In this document: one piece after another, positions 17,802 through 25,545 of the stretch
Numbering within the stretch: the stretch's first letter is position 1
Layout of the letters: every line of letters starts with the position of its first letter
NCBI GenBank assembly: GCA_964568075.1
Contig: CAZMOM010000016.1
Span: forward strand, 1 to 64,000
Direction: 5' to 3'
DNA from: MnTg04 sp964568075
GTDB lineage: Bacteria; Pseudomonadota; Gammaproteobacteria; Steroidobacterales; MnTg04
DNA: 64,000 bases
Program-made: the position numbers and the translations under genes
The notes under the pieces: model-generated
Seen by the model: only the letters and a program-made list of their open reading frames with translations
Database searches by the model: none
What the model was told of the DNA's origin: nothing

Positions 17802-18935
17802 ATGGAAAGCATAGGAAATTGGCTGCGGAAAAGCCTGTCTGATCCGCAAATGGTTTTGCTCGGTGGCGTCTTATTGACGATCAGCGTAATTATTTACTTT
17901 ACGGGCCGAATTCTTGCGCCGGTTTTTGCTGCCCTGATAATCGCCTATTTGCTGCAGAGCATAATGCTGCGTCTGCAAAATCTTGGAGTTCCGAGATTTA
18001 TGTCAGTGATTATCGTTGGCCTGGGATTCCTGGCAATGCTGCTAATATTTTTTCTAGGGCTGCTGCCGTTGCTTGTTTCGCAATTGTCCGAACTTGTCCA
18101 GCAAGCGCCAGCTATTATCAATCGTCTCCAGGATGAGTTGCTGGATCTTCCCAATCGATACCCGGATTACTTTACGGATAGTCAGGTCAACGAAATTGTC
18201 AGCAGGCTCGGCGATGAACTCGTCGTCCTCGGTCAAAAGGCGATTTCCTTTTCCCTGACATCGGTAGTAACCCTCGTTACCATCGTCGTTTACTTGATTC
18301 TGGTCCCGATGATGGTGGTTTTTATGATTCGCGACAGCGAGATGCTGGTTGGCTGGTTCGGCGGTTTTCTCCCGAGGGACAGGCAGGTTACGACGGAAGT
18401 CTGGGCCGAGGTAAACGCCAGTATCAGTAATTACGTCGATGGAAAAGTGCTGGAGATCATCATTATCGGCGTAGTCAGTTTCCTGGTATTTTCCTTTTTG
18501 GGGTTGCAATACGCTGTCTTGCTGGGTGCTATTACTGGCTTTTCGGTGTTAATTCCCTTTATCGGCGCCGCCGTAGTGACATTGCCGGTTGCGCTGGTCG
18601 CTTACATTCAGTGGGGTCCTGAGCCTTTATTTTATTACGCGGTAATTGCTTATCTGGTGATCCAGGCGCTGGATGGAAATCTCCTGTCTCCTTTGCTTTT
18701 TAGCGAGGCGGTCGATTTGCACCCGGTCGCCATCATCGTTGCCGTTTTGTTGTTTGGCGGTTTATGGGGGTTTTGGGGCGTATTTTTTGCGATTCCACTG
18801 GCCACCGTTGTCAAGGCTGTATTGCGCGCCTGGCAAATGAGAAATCCGCGACCAGATCCGGGTGAGCCCGGGACCGATAGCGATTCGCCGGTGGAATCTG
18901 AACCGGTATCTGAACCAGTGGGTGATCCGGAATAG
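17802..18935 (+). CDS. AI-2E family transporter / PerM-like permease (377 aa)
   Basis: This is a multi-spanning membrane protein of the AI-2E exporter (DUF20/PerM) family. It shows the family layout: two N-terminal helices (MVLLGGVLLTISVIIYFTG, ILAPVFAALIIAYLLQS), a third helix, a polar segment around SQLSELVQQAPAIINRLQDEL, and further helices in the C-terminal half. Family motifs near the end include LDGNLLSPLLFSEAVDLHPVAIIVAVLLFGGLWGFWG. Members export small molecules such as autoinducer-2 or act as Na+/H+ antiporters, and the substrate here cannot be assigned. The C-terminal 35 residues are an acidic Pro/Glu/Ser-rich tail (EPVSEPVGDPE), likely disordered in the cytoplasm. Confidence 0.9.
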   Translation: MESIGNWLRKSLSDPQMVLLGGVLLTISVIIYFTGRILAPVFAALIIAYLLQSIMLRLQNLGVPRFMSVIIVGLGFLAMLLIFFLGLLPLLVSQLSELVQQAPAIINRLQDELLDLPNRYPDYFTDSQVNEIVSRLGDELVVLGQKAISFSLTSVVTLVTIVVYLILVPMMVVFMIRDSEMLVGWFGGFLPRDRQVTTEVWAEVNASISNYVDGKVLEIIIIGVVSFLVFSFLGLQYAVLLGAITGFSVLIPFIGAAVVTLPVALVAYIQWGPEPLFYYAVIAYLVIQALDGNLLSPLLFSEAVDLHPVAIIVAVLLFGGLWGFWGVFFAIPLATVVKAVLRAWQMRNPRPDPGEPGTDSDSPVESEPVSEPVGDPE

Positions 18936-19004
18936 ATCATCCAGGTCCAATAGGTTTTCGGCCCTAGCAGTTATTGTCCTGGCCAGTGGTGGTATTGGCC
19001 ATTT

Positions 19005-19244
19005 CTAAGTTTTTGCCTGGAATTCCTTTCCGCCGTGATTCCACCAGGTACAGAATTCCTTGAAATCGACTTCGCCATTACCGTTTTTGTCGATTGCATC
19101 GAAGGCGAGGCGTGCGATGTCGTCTATACGGCTGAGTCCAAGTGATCTCAAAAGCTGGGTGAACTCATCGAAATCAATGGAGCCACTGCCATCCGCATCG
19201 ATATTTGCGAAATGGCCTTGTATTTCTTTGATCTCATCGATCAC
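19005..19244 (-). CDS. Small two-EF-hand calcium-binding protein (79 aa)
   Basis: The protein consists of two canonical EF-hand loops: DADGSGSIDFDE (residues 16-27) and DKNGNGEVDFKE (52-63). Each has acidic or oxygen ligands at loop positions 1, 3, 5 and 12 and Gly at 6. No signal peptide is present, so it is probably cytoplasmic. The GTG at 19244 is chosen because GGAG lies 8 nt upstream. The frame can extend to a TTG at 19301, but that part is not protein-like. It has the same length and plan as the protein at 20555-20794, and both end near a Trp-Trp pair, so they are paralogues. Likely a calmodulin-like Ca2+ sensor or buffer with unknown targets. Confidence 0.8.
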   Translation of the reverse strand: MIDEIKEIQGHFANIDADGSGSIDFDEFTQLLRSLGLSRIDDIARLAFDAIDKNGNGEVDFKEFCTWWNHGGKEFQAKT

Positions 19245-19613
19245 GCGGTCATCTCCAAAAAAAGCTCTGCAAACGGCGGGCGCGTCCCCAGGGGTGGACA
19301 AGGAATTTTAACGATCGCGCCACAACACACCCTATAACAGCCGAAAGATTAATGGAAAAATACCACTGAGACGGGATATATGTCCGCTGGCTGGCATCGG
19401 GAAACATCAGGCCAATCCTCTTGCAGCCGGCCGTGATTATCATCTCCGTCGCGTGTGGATTCCGATTTGCCGACGAGACAGGCCGGCGTCGCGTCCGGCC
19501 GGATCCGCAATATATGGAAAGCCGGCATTGAGCTATTATTCGATTTTGTTGTGTCCAGGATAAACCCGCCGCCGAGGCGCGACATCCAAGCTGAAACCAC
19601 AGGAGGATTGTAA
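19245..19613. other. 369-bp intergenic region, divergent promoters expected
   Basis: It lies between two divergent genes and should contain both promoters. A GC-rich hairpin GGCCGG/CCGGCC (19481-19486 with 19495-19500, 8-nt loop) is the only clear structure. It has no T-tract and is more likely part of the leader of the downstream gene than a terminator. No riboswitch class or small RNA is recognised. Confidence 0.4.
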
Positions 19614-20327
19614 ATGTCCAGGATCATGACGTTTTTGACTTGTTTCGTCGTGTCGTTTTCCATCTCTCATCATGCGGCAGCCGATGACTCTTATGAAATC
19701 AATAAAACCTTTCCTGCCGCCGGTATCGAAAACGTCACGATCAATGCGGGTGTGGGCACGGTTGAAGTCGTTGCCGGTGGTGGGGATGAAATTACGGTCG
19801 TCGTATCACTGGAACCGGACGCCGGCTGGTTCGGGGGTGTCGACGCTGAAGATCTCCAGCGTATAGAACTGGCAAGCACGAAAAAGAGCCACGATTTGAA
19901 GCTCAAGCTGGATTATCCGCGCGGCCTGGACGAGGACGACGTTGAGGAGCACTGGGAAGTCCGGATGCCGGCCAGCCCGCAGGTGAAAGTCAGACTCGGT
20001 GTGGGTCGTATCAGCGTTGAGGGCGTCTCAGGCGGGGTTAATGCGCGTTTGGGCGTCGGTGAAATTACTGTCGCAGTGCCCCGCGGGGACGTGCGCGCCC
20101 ATACATCGGTCGGGAATGTCAGAGTCAAGAGCGCAACCGCATCGGCGGGCAAGATAAATCTCGACGCGGATGTCGGTCATGTCTCCCTGAAACTGAACGG
20201 AGAAAGAATCAGGGCGGATCGAGGATGGGGTCCCGGGCATAGCCTGCAACATGAAGGTTCCGGCTCCGATGAATTTGACGTTTCAGCCAACGTCGGCAAT
20301 GCGGAACTTAGTATCACGGGTGGGTGA
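19614..20327 (+). CDS. Exported protein with DUF4097-like repeat fold (237 aa)
   Basis: MSRIMTFLTCFVVSFSISHHAAA is a signal peptide. The mature protein has short alternating strands with repeated V-x-V and G-x-G patterns: VTINAGVGTVEVVAG, VRLGVGRISVEGVSGG, ARLGVGEITVAVPRGDV, TSVGNVRVKSA, ADVGHVSLKLNGE, SANVGNAELSITGG. This is the pattern of DUF4097/putative-adhesin beta-helix proteins. AGGAGG precedes the ATG, and a strong terminator follows 32 bp after the stop. It is flanked on both sides by EF-hand mini-protein genes. Function unknown; an envelope location is likely. Confidence 0.7.
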   Translation: MSRIMTFLTCFVVSFSISHHAAADDSYEINKTFPAAGIENVTINAGVGTVEVVAGGGDEITVVVSLEPDAGWFGGVDAEDLQRIELASTKKSHDLKLKLDYPRGLDEDDVEEHWEVRMPASPQVKVRLGVGRISVEGVSGGVNARLGVGEITVAVPRGDVRAHTSVGNVRVKSATASAGKINLDADVGHVSLKLNGERIRADRGWGPGHSLQHEGSGSDEFDVSANVGNAELSITGG

Positions 20328-20359
20328 CCACATCCTTTTGATTTTTATGAACATATTGG

Positions 20360-20387
20360 CGGCCGGTGCAGTCCGGCCGTTTTTTTT
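20360..20387 (+). terminator. Rho-independent terminator
   Basis: CGGCCGG (20360-20366) pairs with CCGGCCG (20373-20379) around a 6-nt loop, followed by eight T residues. It ends the transcript of the DUF4097-like gene. Confidence 0.92.
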
Positions 20388-20554
20388 CATCCCTTACCAG
20401 AATTCCCGCTGATTTCCTGACCGTCTTTTTTCCATTGGCGTGGCGCAAAGTTTTTCCCAAACTGTCTTGCAGCGGCGCCCATCTTTGCCGATTATCCGTC
20501 TGCATCGATTGCGGACACAGACGGTGTGAAGCGAATAACTTGCGGGAGACAGTT

Positions 20555-20794
20555 ATGGAAGAAGCATGGGCAAAACGTCAGGATGACATCAAATCCAACT
20601 TTGAGTACTTCGATAATGATGGTAACGGCCTGATCGATTTCAAGGAATTTCAAAGTCTTTTGCAGACGCTGTCACCTGAAGCGACGACCCAACAGGCGGC
20701 CGAGGGATTTTCCATGATCGATACGAACAGCGACGGATCTATCGATCTCGGAGAATTCACGGTGTGGTGGAAGACGACCTGGTGGGAGTATTAG
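20555..20794 (+). CDS. Small two-EF-hand calcium-binding protein, paralogue (79 aa)
   Basis: There are two canonical EF-hand loops: DNDGNGLIDFKE (residues 20-31) and DTNSDGSIDLGE (56-67). Both carry complete Ca2+ ligand positions. The C-terminus is unusually rich in Trp (VWWKTTWWEY), which could form a hydrophobic target-binding surface. GGGAGA lies just before the ATG at 20555; the longer in-frame extension to 20366 overlaps the upstream terminator and is rejected. It shares exact length and layout with the protein at 19005-19244. It has no export signal, so a cytoplasmic Ca2+ sensor role is inferred. Confidence 0.85.
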   Translation: MEEAWAKRQDDIKSNFEYFDNDGNGLIDFKEFQSLLQTLSPEATTQQAAEGFSMIDTNSDGSIDLGEFTVWWKTTWWEY

Positions 20795-20935
20795 TACCGA
20801 TAAAACAATGAGTTATCGATGATACTTAATCTTTTATATTAAAAATGTTGTAAAACCCGTCAAAAAAATGACAACTTGTTTTTCCGGATGTCTAACCTTA
20901 TATAACAAGGATGATTACAGAGAGCGCGATACACG

Positions 20936-21607
20936 ATGGGCCTGCAAGTTGACGCCATTGCCGATTTTATTTGCCCCTGGTGCTACCTGGGCAAGAGCCG
21001 GCTTGAAAAAGCGCTGACGCACATCCATGGCGATGATCAGCCCAGGGTTATGTGGCACCCGTTCCAGCTCAACCCGGACATGCCGGTCGATGGCATCTCC
21101 TTCGATGAATACCTGGACAAACGATTCGGCGGACGTGAACTTGTCCAGCCGTTTCTTGATGAACTCACCGCGGTGGGCGAGAAAGAAGGGATTATCTTCC
21201 GCTTCGACCAGCTCGAGCGCGTACCCAATACGCTGAATGCGCATCGCCTGATTCAGATTGCCGGCCCCGGTCCGGAGCAGAACCGACTGGTTGATCTTCT
21301 GTTTAGAAATTTTTTCGAACATGGCAGAGACATCGGCGACAAAGACCTGCTGTGTGTGCTTGGCAAGGAGGCGGGTCTCGACGCAGCGGCGATTCATCGA
21401 ATTCAGCGCCGGGACGGCGCCCTGAAGGAAGTACGCGCCGAGGAAGAGCACCTGCGGAAGCTAGGTGTGAGTGGCGTGCCAAACTTTATCCTCAACGGAA
21501 AGTACGCGGTCGCAGGGGCACAGGATTCTGACGCGCTGGTTCAGGTATTCGACCAGGTGATGTTTGATACGCGTGCCAACCCGATGTCATCCAGCCGAGT
21601 GCACTGA
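20936..21607 (+). CDS. FrnE-like DsbA-family thioredoxin-fold protein (223 aa)
   Basis: This is a cytoplasmic DsbA-superfamily protein of the FrnE type. It has no signal peptide and starts MGLQVDAIADFICPWCYLGKSR, with the CPWC redox motif at residues 13-16. The characteristic WHPFQLNPDMP block, the helical insert, and the closing cis-Pro region GVSGVPNFILNGKYAVAGAQ are all present. Family members act as disulfide oxidoreductases or isomerases, and FrnE is linked to oxidative-stress tolerance in some bacteria. It is alone on the plus strand and convergent with the CDF transporter gene, with only 2 bp between the two stops. Confidence 0.9.
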   Translation: MGLQVDAIADFICPWCYLGKSRLEKALTHIHGDDQPRVMWHPFQLNPDMPVDGISFDEYLDKRFGGRELVQPFLDELTAVGEKEGIIFRFDQLERVPNTLNAHRLIQIAGPGPEQNRLVDLLFRNFFEHGRDIGDKDLLCVLGKEAGLDAAAIHRIQRRDGALKEVRAEEEHLRKLGVSGVPNFILNGKYAVAGAQDSDALVQVFDQVMFDTRANPMSSSRVH

Positions 21608-21609
21608 TA

Positions 21610-22530
21610 TCAGTCCGCGGCGGCGCCGGGCGACTGTATTTCGATAAAAACCCTGCGTATTTCCTGGTAACGTTCCTTGATTTTTAGTTCGAGGCGACTG
21701 ACGGTCTCCTCGACGCGCCCTGCGTTCAGGTCATTTTTGAAATCCAGGCTTAAGGCCAGCAAAACATCGTCTGGACCGAGGTGCATGGTTCTCAATTCGT
21801 TGATGCCCAGGATTTCCGGCTGGTCATTGGCAAGCCTGCGGATGCCGCTGATGATGTTCGGACTCGCCGCTTCGCCAATCAGCAGGGCCTTGCATTCGAC
21901 GACCAGGATGATCGCGGTCAGCGCCAGTATCAGCCCGATGACCAGCGAGCCGACGCCGTCGAGGACCGGCATGTCCAGAATCTGGCTCGCGGCGATAGCG
22001 GCAAAAGCGACCAGCAGTCCCAACAGTGCCGCCGTATCCTCGAAAAGCACGACGAAAACGGCGGGATTTTTGCTGGCGCGTGTGGCTCGCCAAAATCCGG
22101 CTCGCCCGATACCCCCCTTGAACTCGCCGAACGCGATCGTCCACGCCCACAGTTCAATGAGAAATGCAACGCCCAGGACCACGTAATTGACGCCCGGGCT
22201 GGTCATCGGGTGCGGGTCCCTGATTTTCAGGATGCCTTCGTAGATCGAGACGCCGGCGCCGAGCGAGAACAGCAGCAACGCGACGACGAAGGCCCAGAAA
22301 TACAGTTCCATGCCGTAGCCGAAGGGATGCTGGTCGTCGGCCGGCTTTTTGGACCGGGTTATTCCCAACAACATCAAGGCCTGGTTTCCGGTATCGACCA
22401 GCGAATGGACGCCTTCGCTCAGCATCGCAGAGCTACCGGTATACATCGCCGCCGCGAACTTGGTTACGGCAATCATAGAATTGCCGATCAGGGCGGCGAT
22501 AACGACTTTGAGTGACCCATCCTGTGCCAT
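21610..22530 (-). CDS. Cation diffusion facilitator family transporter (306 aa)
   Basis: This is a CDF metal/proton antiporter. The first helices contain the metal-site signature SSAMLSEGVHSLVDTGNQ, with His and Asp four residues apart. The next loop is the family's HPFGYGMELYFWAF. A second site in helix 5 reads FEDTAALLGLLVAF. The C-terminal cytoplasmic domain (from about residue 215, SPNIISGIRRLANDQPEILGINELRTMHLGPDDVLLALSL) is the usual CDF dimerisation domain. The ATG at 22530 is used because the longer frame to 22587 adds only non-conserved residues. Family role: export of Zn2+ or related divalent metals from the cytoplasm. The E-x-x-H/E-D pattern resembles the ZnT9-like subgroup; this is a tentative match. 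Confidence 0.9.
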   Translation of the reverse strand: MAQDGSLKVVIAALIGNSMIAVTKFAAAMYTGSSAMLSEGVHSLVDTGNQALMLLGITRSKKPADDQHPFGYGMELYFWAFVVALLLFSLGAGVSIYEGILKIRDPHPMTSPGVNYVVLGVAFLIELWAWTIAFGEFKGGIGRAGFWRATRASKNPAVFVVLFEDTAALLGLLVAFAAIAASQILDMPVLDGVGSLVIGLILALTAIILVVECKALLIGEAASPNIISGIRRLANDQPEILGINELRTMHLGPDDVLLALSLDFKNDLNAGRVEETVSRLELKIKERYQEIRRVFIEIQSPGAAAD

Positions 22531-22674
22531 GTTTGCGCCTTTTTCAGAAGCCAGCAGAATACCACCGCAATCCGGTTCAAACCTCAATCCGTATCCGCCG
22601 ATCGCGCGGCCGGCGTTTGCATACGCGGTCTGGCCGGAGGCCGGTGAGGGTTAGAAACGGCAAGAGATGAGGGC

Positions 22675-24102
22675 TTATTTTCGGTAATCGAGTGGCGGAG
22701 GGCGGTCGCCGAGCAAGGGTTTGTAAACGAAATCCTCGCCGCGTTTTTCCTGAAACTCATTTTTTGCCCGGGCCAGCAGTGCCGGATCGGTGTACAGGTC
22801 CCGGGCTGTCAGCGCCAGCGTCTTGGCCGCCACTTGAACACCCTTGATTCCGATGCTGGTGCCGCTGGCGGCAATCGCCTGCCAGCTATGTGCCGAAGTG
22901 CCAGGTACCCAGGTCGCCGTACTCAGTCCGGCCGTCGGCGCGATCCAGCTGACATCGCCAACATCAGTCGATCCGCTCGAGGTCTCCAGATCGATCGGCA
23001 TGATCATCGCTTCGCTGCCCAGGGCGTGCTCCGGCTGGATCAATGAAGGATAAATATTCTCGGCGAAAGTCTTTTCTTCATCGTTGTAGGAAATTCCACC
23101 GACCTTTTCCAGGTTTTTCTGCATCGCCTCAGCCAGCGTCTGGTTGGGCAATATGGCGTGATTGCCATGGATGATCTCGCGATCCATCGTCGTGCCGGTT
23201 CCGGTTGCCGCCGCCTGGGCCGCGGCTTCAACCCGGTCCCATATCCGCAAAAGAGTCCGCGTGTCCGGATGCCGTATGTAGTAATACACCTCCGCAAAAT
23301 CGGGAACGACATTGGGCGCGTGACCACCGGCCGTGATCACGTAATGGATACGGGTCTCCTGTGGAACATGCTCACGCATCAGGTTGATCATGAAATTAAA
23401 GGCTTCCACGGCGTCGAGTGCCGAGCGCGCCTTTTCCGGCGCCGCTGCGGCGTGCGCGGATATTCCGTGGAATCTGAACTTGGCCGAGCGATTGGCCAGT
23501 GACGAATTATTCCGTACGCGGGATTCATCGTCGGGATGCCAGGTGAGTACCGCATCGACGTCGTCGAACAGCCCTTCGCGCACCATGTAAACCTTGCCCG
23601 AACCGCCTTCCTCGGCGGGCGTGCCGTATAGACGCACCGTCCCGTTGTTGCCGGTTTGTTCAAGCCAGTGCTTGACGGCGATGGCCGCGCCGATCGATGC
23701 CGTCCCCAGCAGATTGTGACCGCAGGCGTGGCCGCCGGCCTGCCCCAGGAATTCCTCGCGAACCGGCGATGCGGTCTGGGTGATGCCGGGCAGGGCGTCG
23801 TATTCGGCCAGGAAAGCGATGACCGGCCCGCCCGAACCGGCGCTGGCGACGAAGGCGGTCGGGATACCGGCGATGCCAACTTCAATATCGAATCCCGCCT
23901 CAGCCAGCGTCGCTTGCAAGAGTTCGCTACTTTTCTCCTCGAGATAACCCAGCTCGGCGAAGTGCCAGATCCGCATCGCAAGCTCGGCGTGTTCATCGAA
24001 ACGCGCGTCCGTGAAGGCGATCAGGTCGGGTTCTGCGTGGCCGGGCGCCGATGCGAAAAAAAACAGGCCCAGAACCGCGGCGACAGCTGGGATTTTACTC
24101 AT
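22675..24102 (-). CDS. Exported M20-family amidohydrolase, AbgB-like (475 aa)
   Basis: This is an M20D-type metallopeptidase/amidohydrolase. MSKIPAVAAVLGLFFFASAPGHA is a signal peptide, so unlike E. coli AbgB the enzyme should be periplasmic. Metal-site and catalytic blocks are FLAEYDALPGI, GGHACGHNLLGTASIGA, GTPAEEGGSGKVYMVREG and VLTWHPDDES. The lid/dimerisation domain begins at KFRFHGISAHAAAAPEKARSALDAVE, and the late block SGSTDVGDVSWIAPTAGL is typical of aminobenzoyl-glutamate utilisation protein B. Family reaction: hydrolysis of amide bonds in N-acyl amino acids or p-aminobenzoyl-glutamate. It stands alone on the minus strand. A role in scavenging exported or environmental amides is inference. 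Confidence 0.9.
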   Translation of the reverse strand: MSKIPAVAAVLGLFFFASAPGHAEPDLIAFTDARFDEHAELAMRIWHFAELGYLEEKSSELLQATLAEAGFDIEVGIAGIPTAFVASAGSGGPVIAFLAEYDALPGITQTASPVREEFLGQAGGHACGHNLLGTASIGAAIAVKHWLEQTGNNGTVRLYGTPAEEGGSGKVYMVREGLFDDVDAVLTWHPDDESRVRNNSSLANRSAKFRFHGISAHAAAAPEKARSALDAVEAFNFMINLMREHVPQETRIHYVITAGGHAPNVVPDFAEVYYYIRHPDTRTLLRIWDRVEAAAQAAATGTGTTMDREIIHGNHAILPNQTLAEAMQKNLEKVGGISYNDEEKTFAENIYPSLIQPEHALGSEAMIMPIDLETSSGSTDVGDVSWIAPTAGLSTATWVPGTSAHSWQAIAASGTSIGIKGVQVAAKTLALTARDLYTDPALLARAKNEFQEKRGEDFVYKPLLGDRPPPLDYRK

Positions 24103-24336
24103 TAGTTTGGCATCCGTGAATCAAAATGGCAGGGCACTCTAGCAGAACCGCTCCCGGTTCAGCATCGCTATTTGCGCGAAGGGTTCATCACCTGGAGTCG
24201 AAAATCGGTCGGTTTCCCGTGAAAAACGGTGGATTTTGGTTTACATAATCTGGAGTTCTGCGGTGAATGCTGCACTGGACTACACTTTAAAACAAACAAA
24301 CATAAAAGAAATACAGACCACATGAGGGGGTTCGTG

Positions 24337-25491
24337 ATGAAAAGAACAAAACTTTTGCTGGCAGGATTGATTGCCTGCCTGAGCTTTCAAACTGCACTCG
24401 CCGACGATGCTACCAACGTCCGCGCGATGACCAGGAATCTTTATGTCGGTGCAAACCTGTTCAGGATTCTTGAACCGGTCATGTCCGAGGAAGAGTTCCT
24501 TATTCTCGCTGGAGACATAGTCGACACGGCGCTGCAGTCGAAATTCCAGGAGAGGGCGAAACTGGTTGCCGATGAAATAGAAAGAACCGATCCGCATGTT
24601 GTTGGCTTGCAGGAAGTGTCAAAAATTACCGGCACTCCATTTTTTCCCGGTACTGGTGTTTTCCCTGATGTCGATTTCCTTGCCATCCTGGAGGGAGAAC
24701 TGGCAGCGCGTGGTCTGAATTATGTCGTTCCGGGCGGTGCGATATCCGACAATGCAGACGTGTTGGTGCCTGCACTTGTGCCTGTTGCACCAGGAGTGAG
24801 AATTCCTTTTGTCGTCAACCTGGTGGATCGCGACGTCGTATTGGTCCGTGGCGATATCGCCTACAGCAATGCTGATTCGGGCAACTATTTTGTTAATGCC
24901 GTCATTACTGTTGGTGGCATGGACCTTGAATTTACCCGCGGCTGGGGATCGGTAGATATTTCTTTGGAAGGGCATTCCTACCGCTTCCTGAATACTCATC
25001 TTGAAGTGAATACCAGCGAAGGGGCGGCAACTGTCCAGGCATTTCAAACCGTAGAGCTTTTGCTTGGGCTGGGGGGGCCTGGAACGGGAATACTGACCCA
25101 GCTCGCTATCAACCACGGGCCTTTGCCGATGGTGCTGACCGGTGATTTTAATTCGGCCCCGGATGGTCCCTGTATTCATCCCTTTTGTGCTGATTTCGGA
25201 ACACCTTACCAACTGCTGAGTTTTGCTGGGTTCCAGGATGTTTGGAATCTTCGCAAGAACAAAAACAACGAAACCGAAAATACGTGTTGTTTCGAGGAAA
25301 CATTGGATGATCCTGACACGATGGGGTTGCTCCAACGCCTCGATCACATCTGGGTCAGCGGCGGGATACCTGTCAAAGGCGCTACCGTCAAAACAGTGGG
25401 CGATGAATTTAAACGGCGCACTGACGATGGTTTGTTCCCCTCAGACCATCTCGGCGTGTTCGCCAGGATGTCGCTTGAAATTGGACCCTAG
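24337..25491 (+). CDS. Exported endonuclease/exonuclease/phosphatase-fold protein (384 aa)
   Basis: MKRTKLLLAGLIACLSFQTALA is a signal peptide. The mature protein carries the EEP-fold landmarks in order: MTRNLYVGANL, VVGLQEV (metal-binding Glu), RFLNTHLEV, LTGDFNSAP (Asp/Asn pair) and FPSDHLGVFARM (final Asp-His). All catalytic positions are filled, so it should be an active phosphoesterase. Candidates are an extracellular nuclease or a lipid or sugar phosphatase, which the sequence cannot separate. Two cysteine pairs (CIHPFC, NTCCFEE) may form disulfides. The ATG at 24337 has GAGGGGG 6 nt upstream, so the longer frame is rejected. A terminator follows 22 bp after the stop. Confidence 0.87.
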   Translation: MKRTKLLLAGLIACLSFQTALADDATNVRAMTRNLYVGANLFRILEPVMSEEEFLILAGDIVDTALQSKFQERAKLVADEIERTDPHVVGLQEVSKITGTPFFPGTGVFPDVDFLAILEGELAARGLNYVVPGGAISDNADVLVPALVPVAPGVRIPFVVNLVDRDVVLVRGDIAYSNADSGNYFVNAVITVGGMDLEFTRGWGSVDISLEGHSYRFLNTHLEVNTSEGAATVQAFQTVELLLGLGGPGTGILTQLAINHGPLPMVLTGDFNSAPDGPCIHPFCADFGTPYQLLSFAGFQDVWNLRKNKNNETENTCCFEETLDDPDTMGLLQRLDHIWVSGGIPVKGATVKTVGDEFKRRTDDGLFPSDHLGVFARMSLEIGP

Positions 25492-25513
25492 ATAGATAGC
25501 TGATCAAGAAATC

Positions 25514-25545
25514 GGCCGGCTCACTGACGTGTGCCGGCCTTTTTC
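25514..25545 (+). terminator. Rho-independent terminator of the EEP-fold gene
   Basis: GGCCGGC (25514-25520) and GCCGGCC (25533-25539) form a 7-bp stem with a 12-nt loop, followed by TTTTTC. It overlaps the last codons of the convergent kinase gene. Confidence 0.82.
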
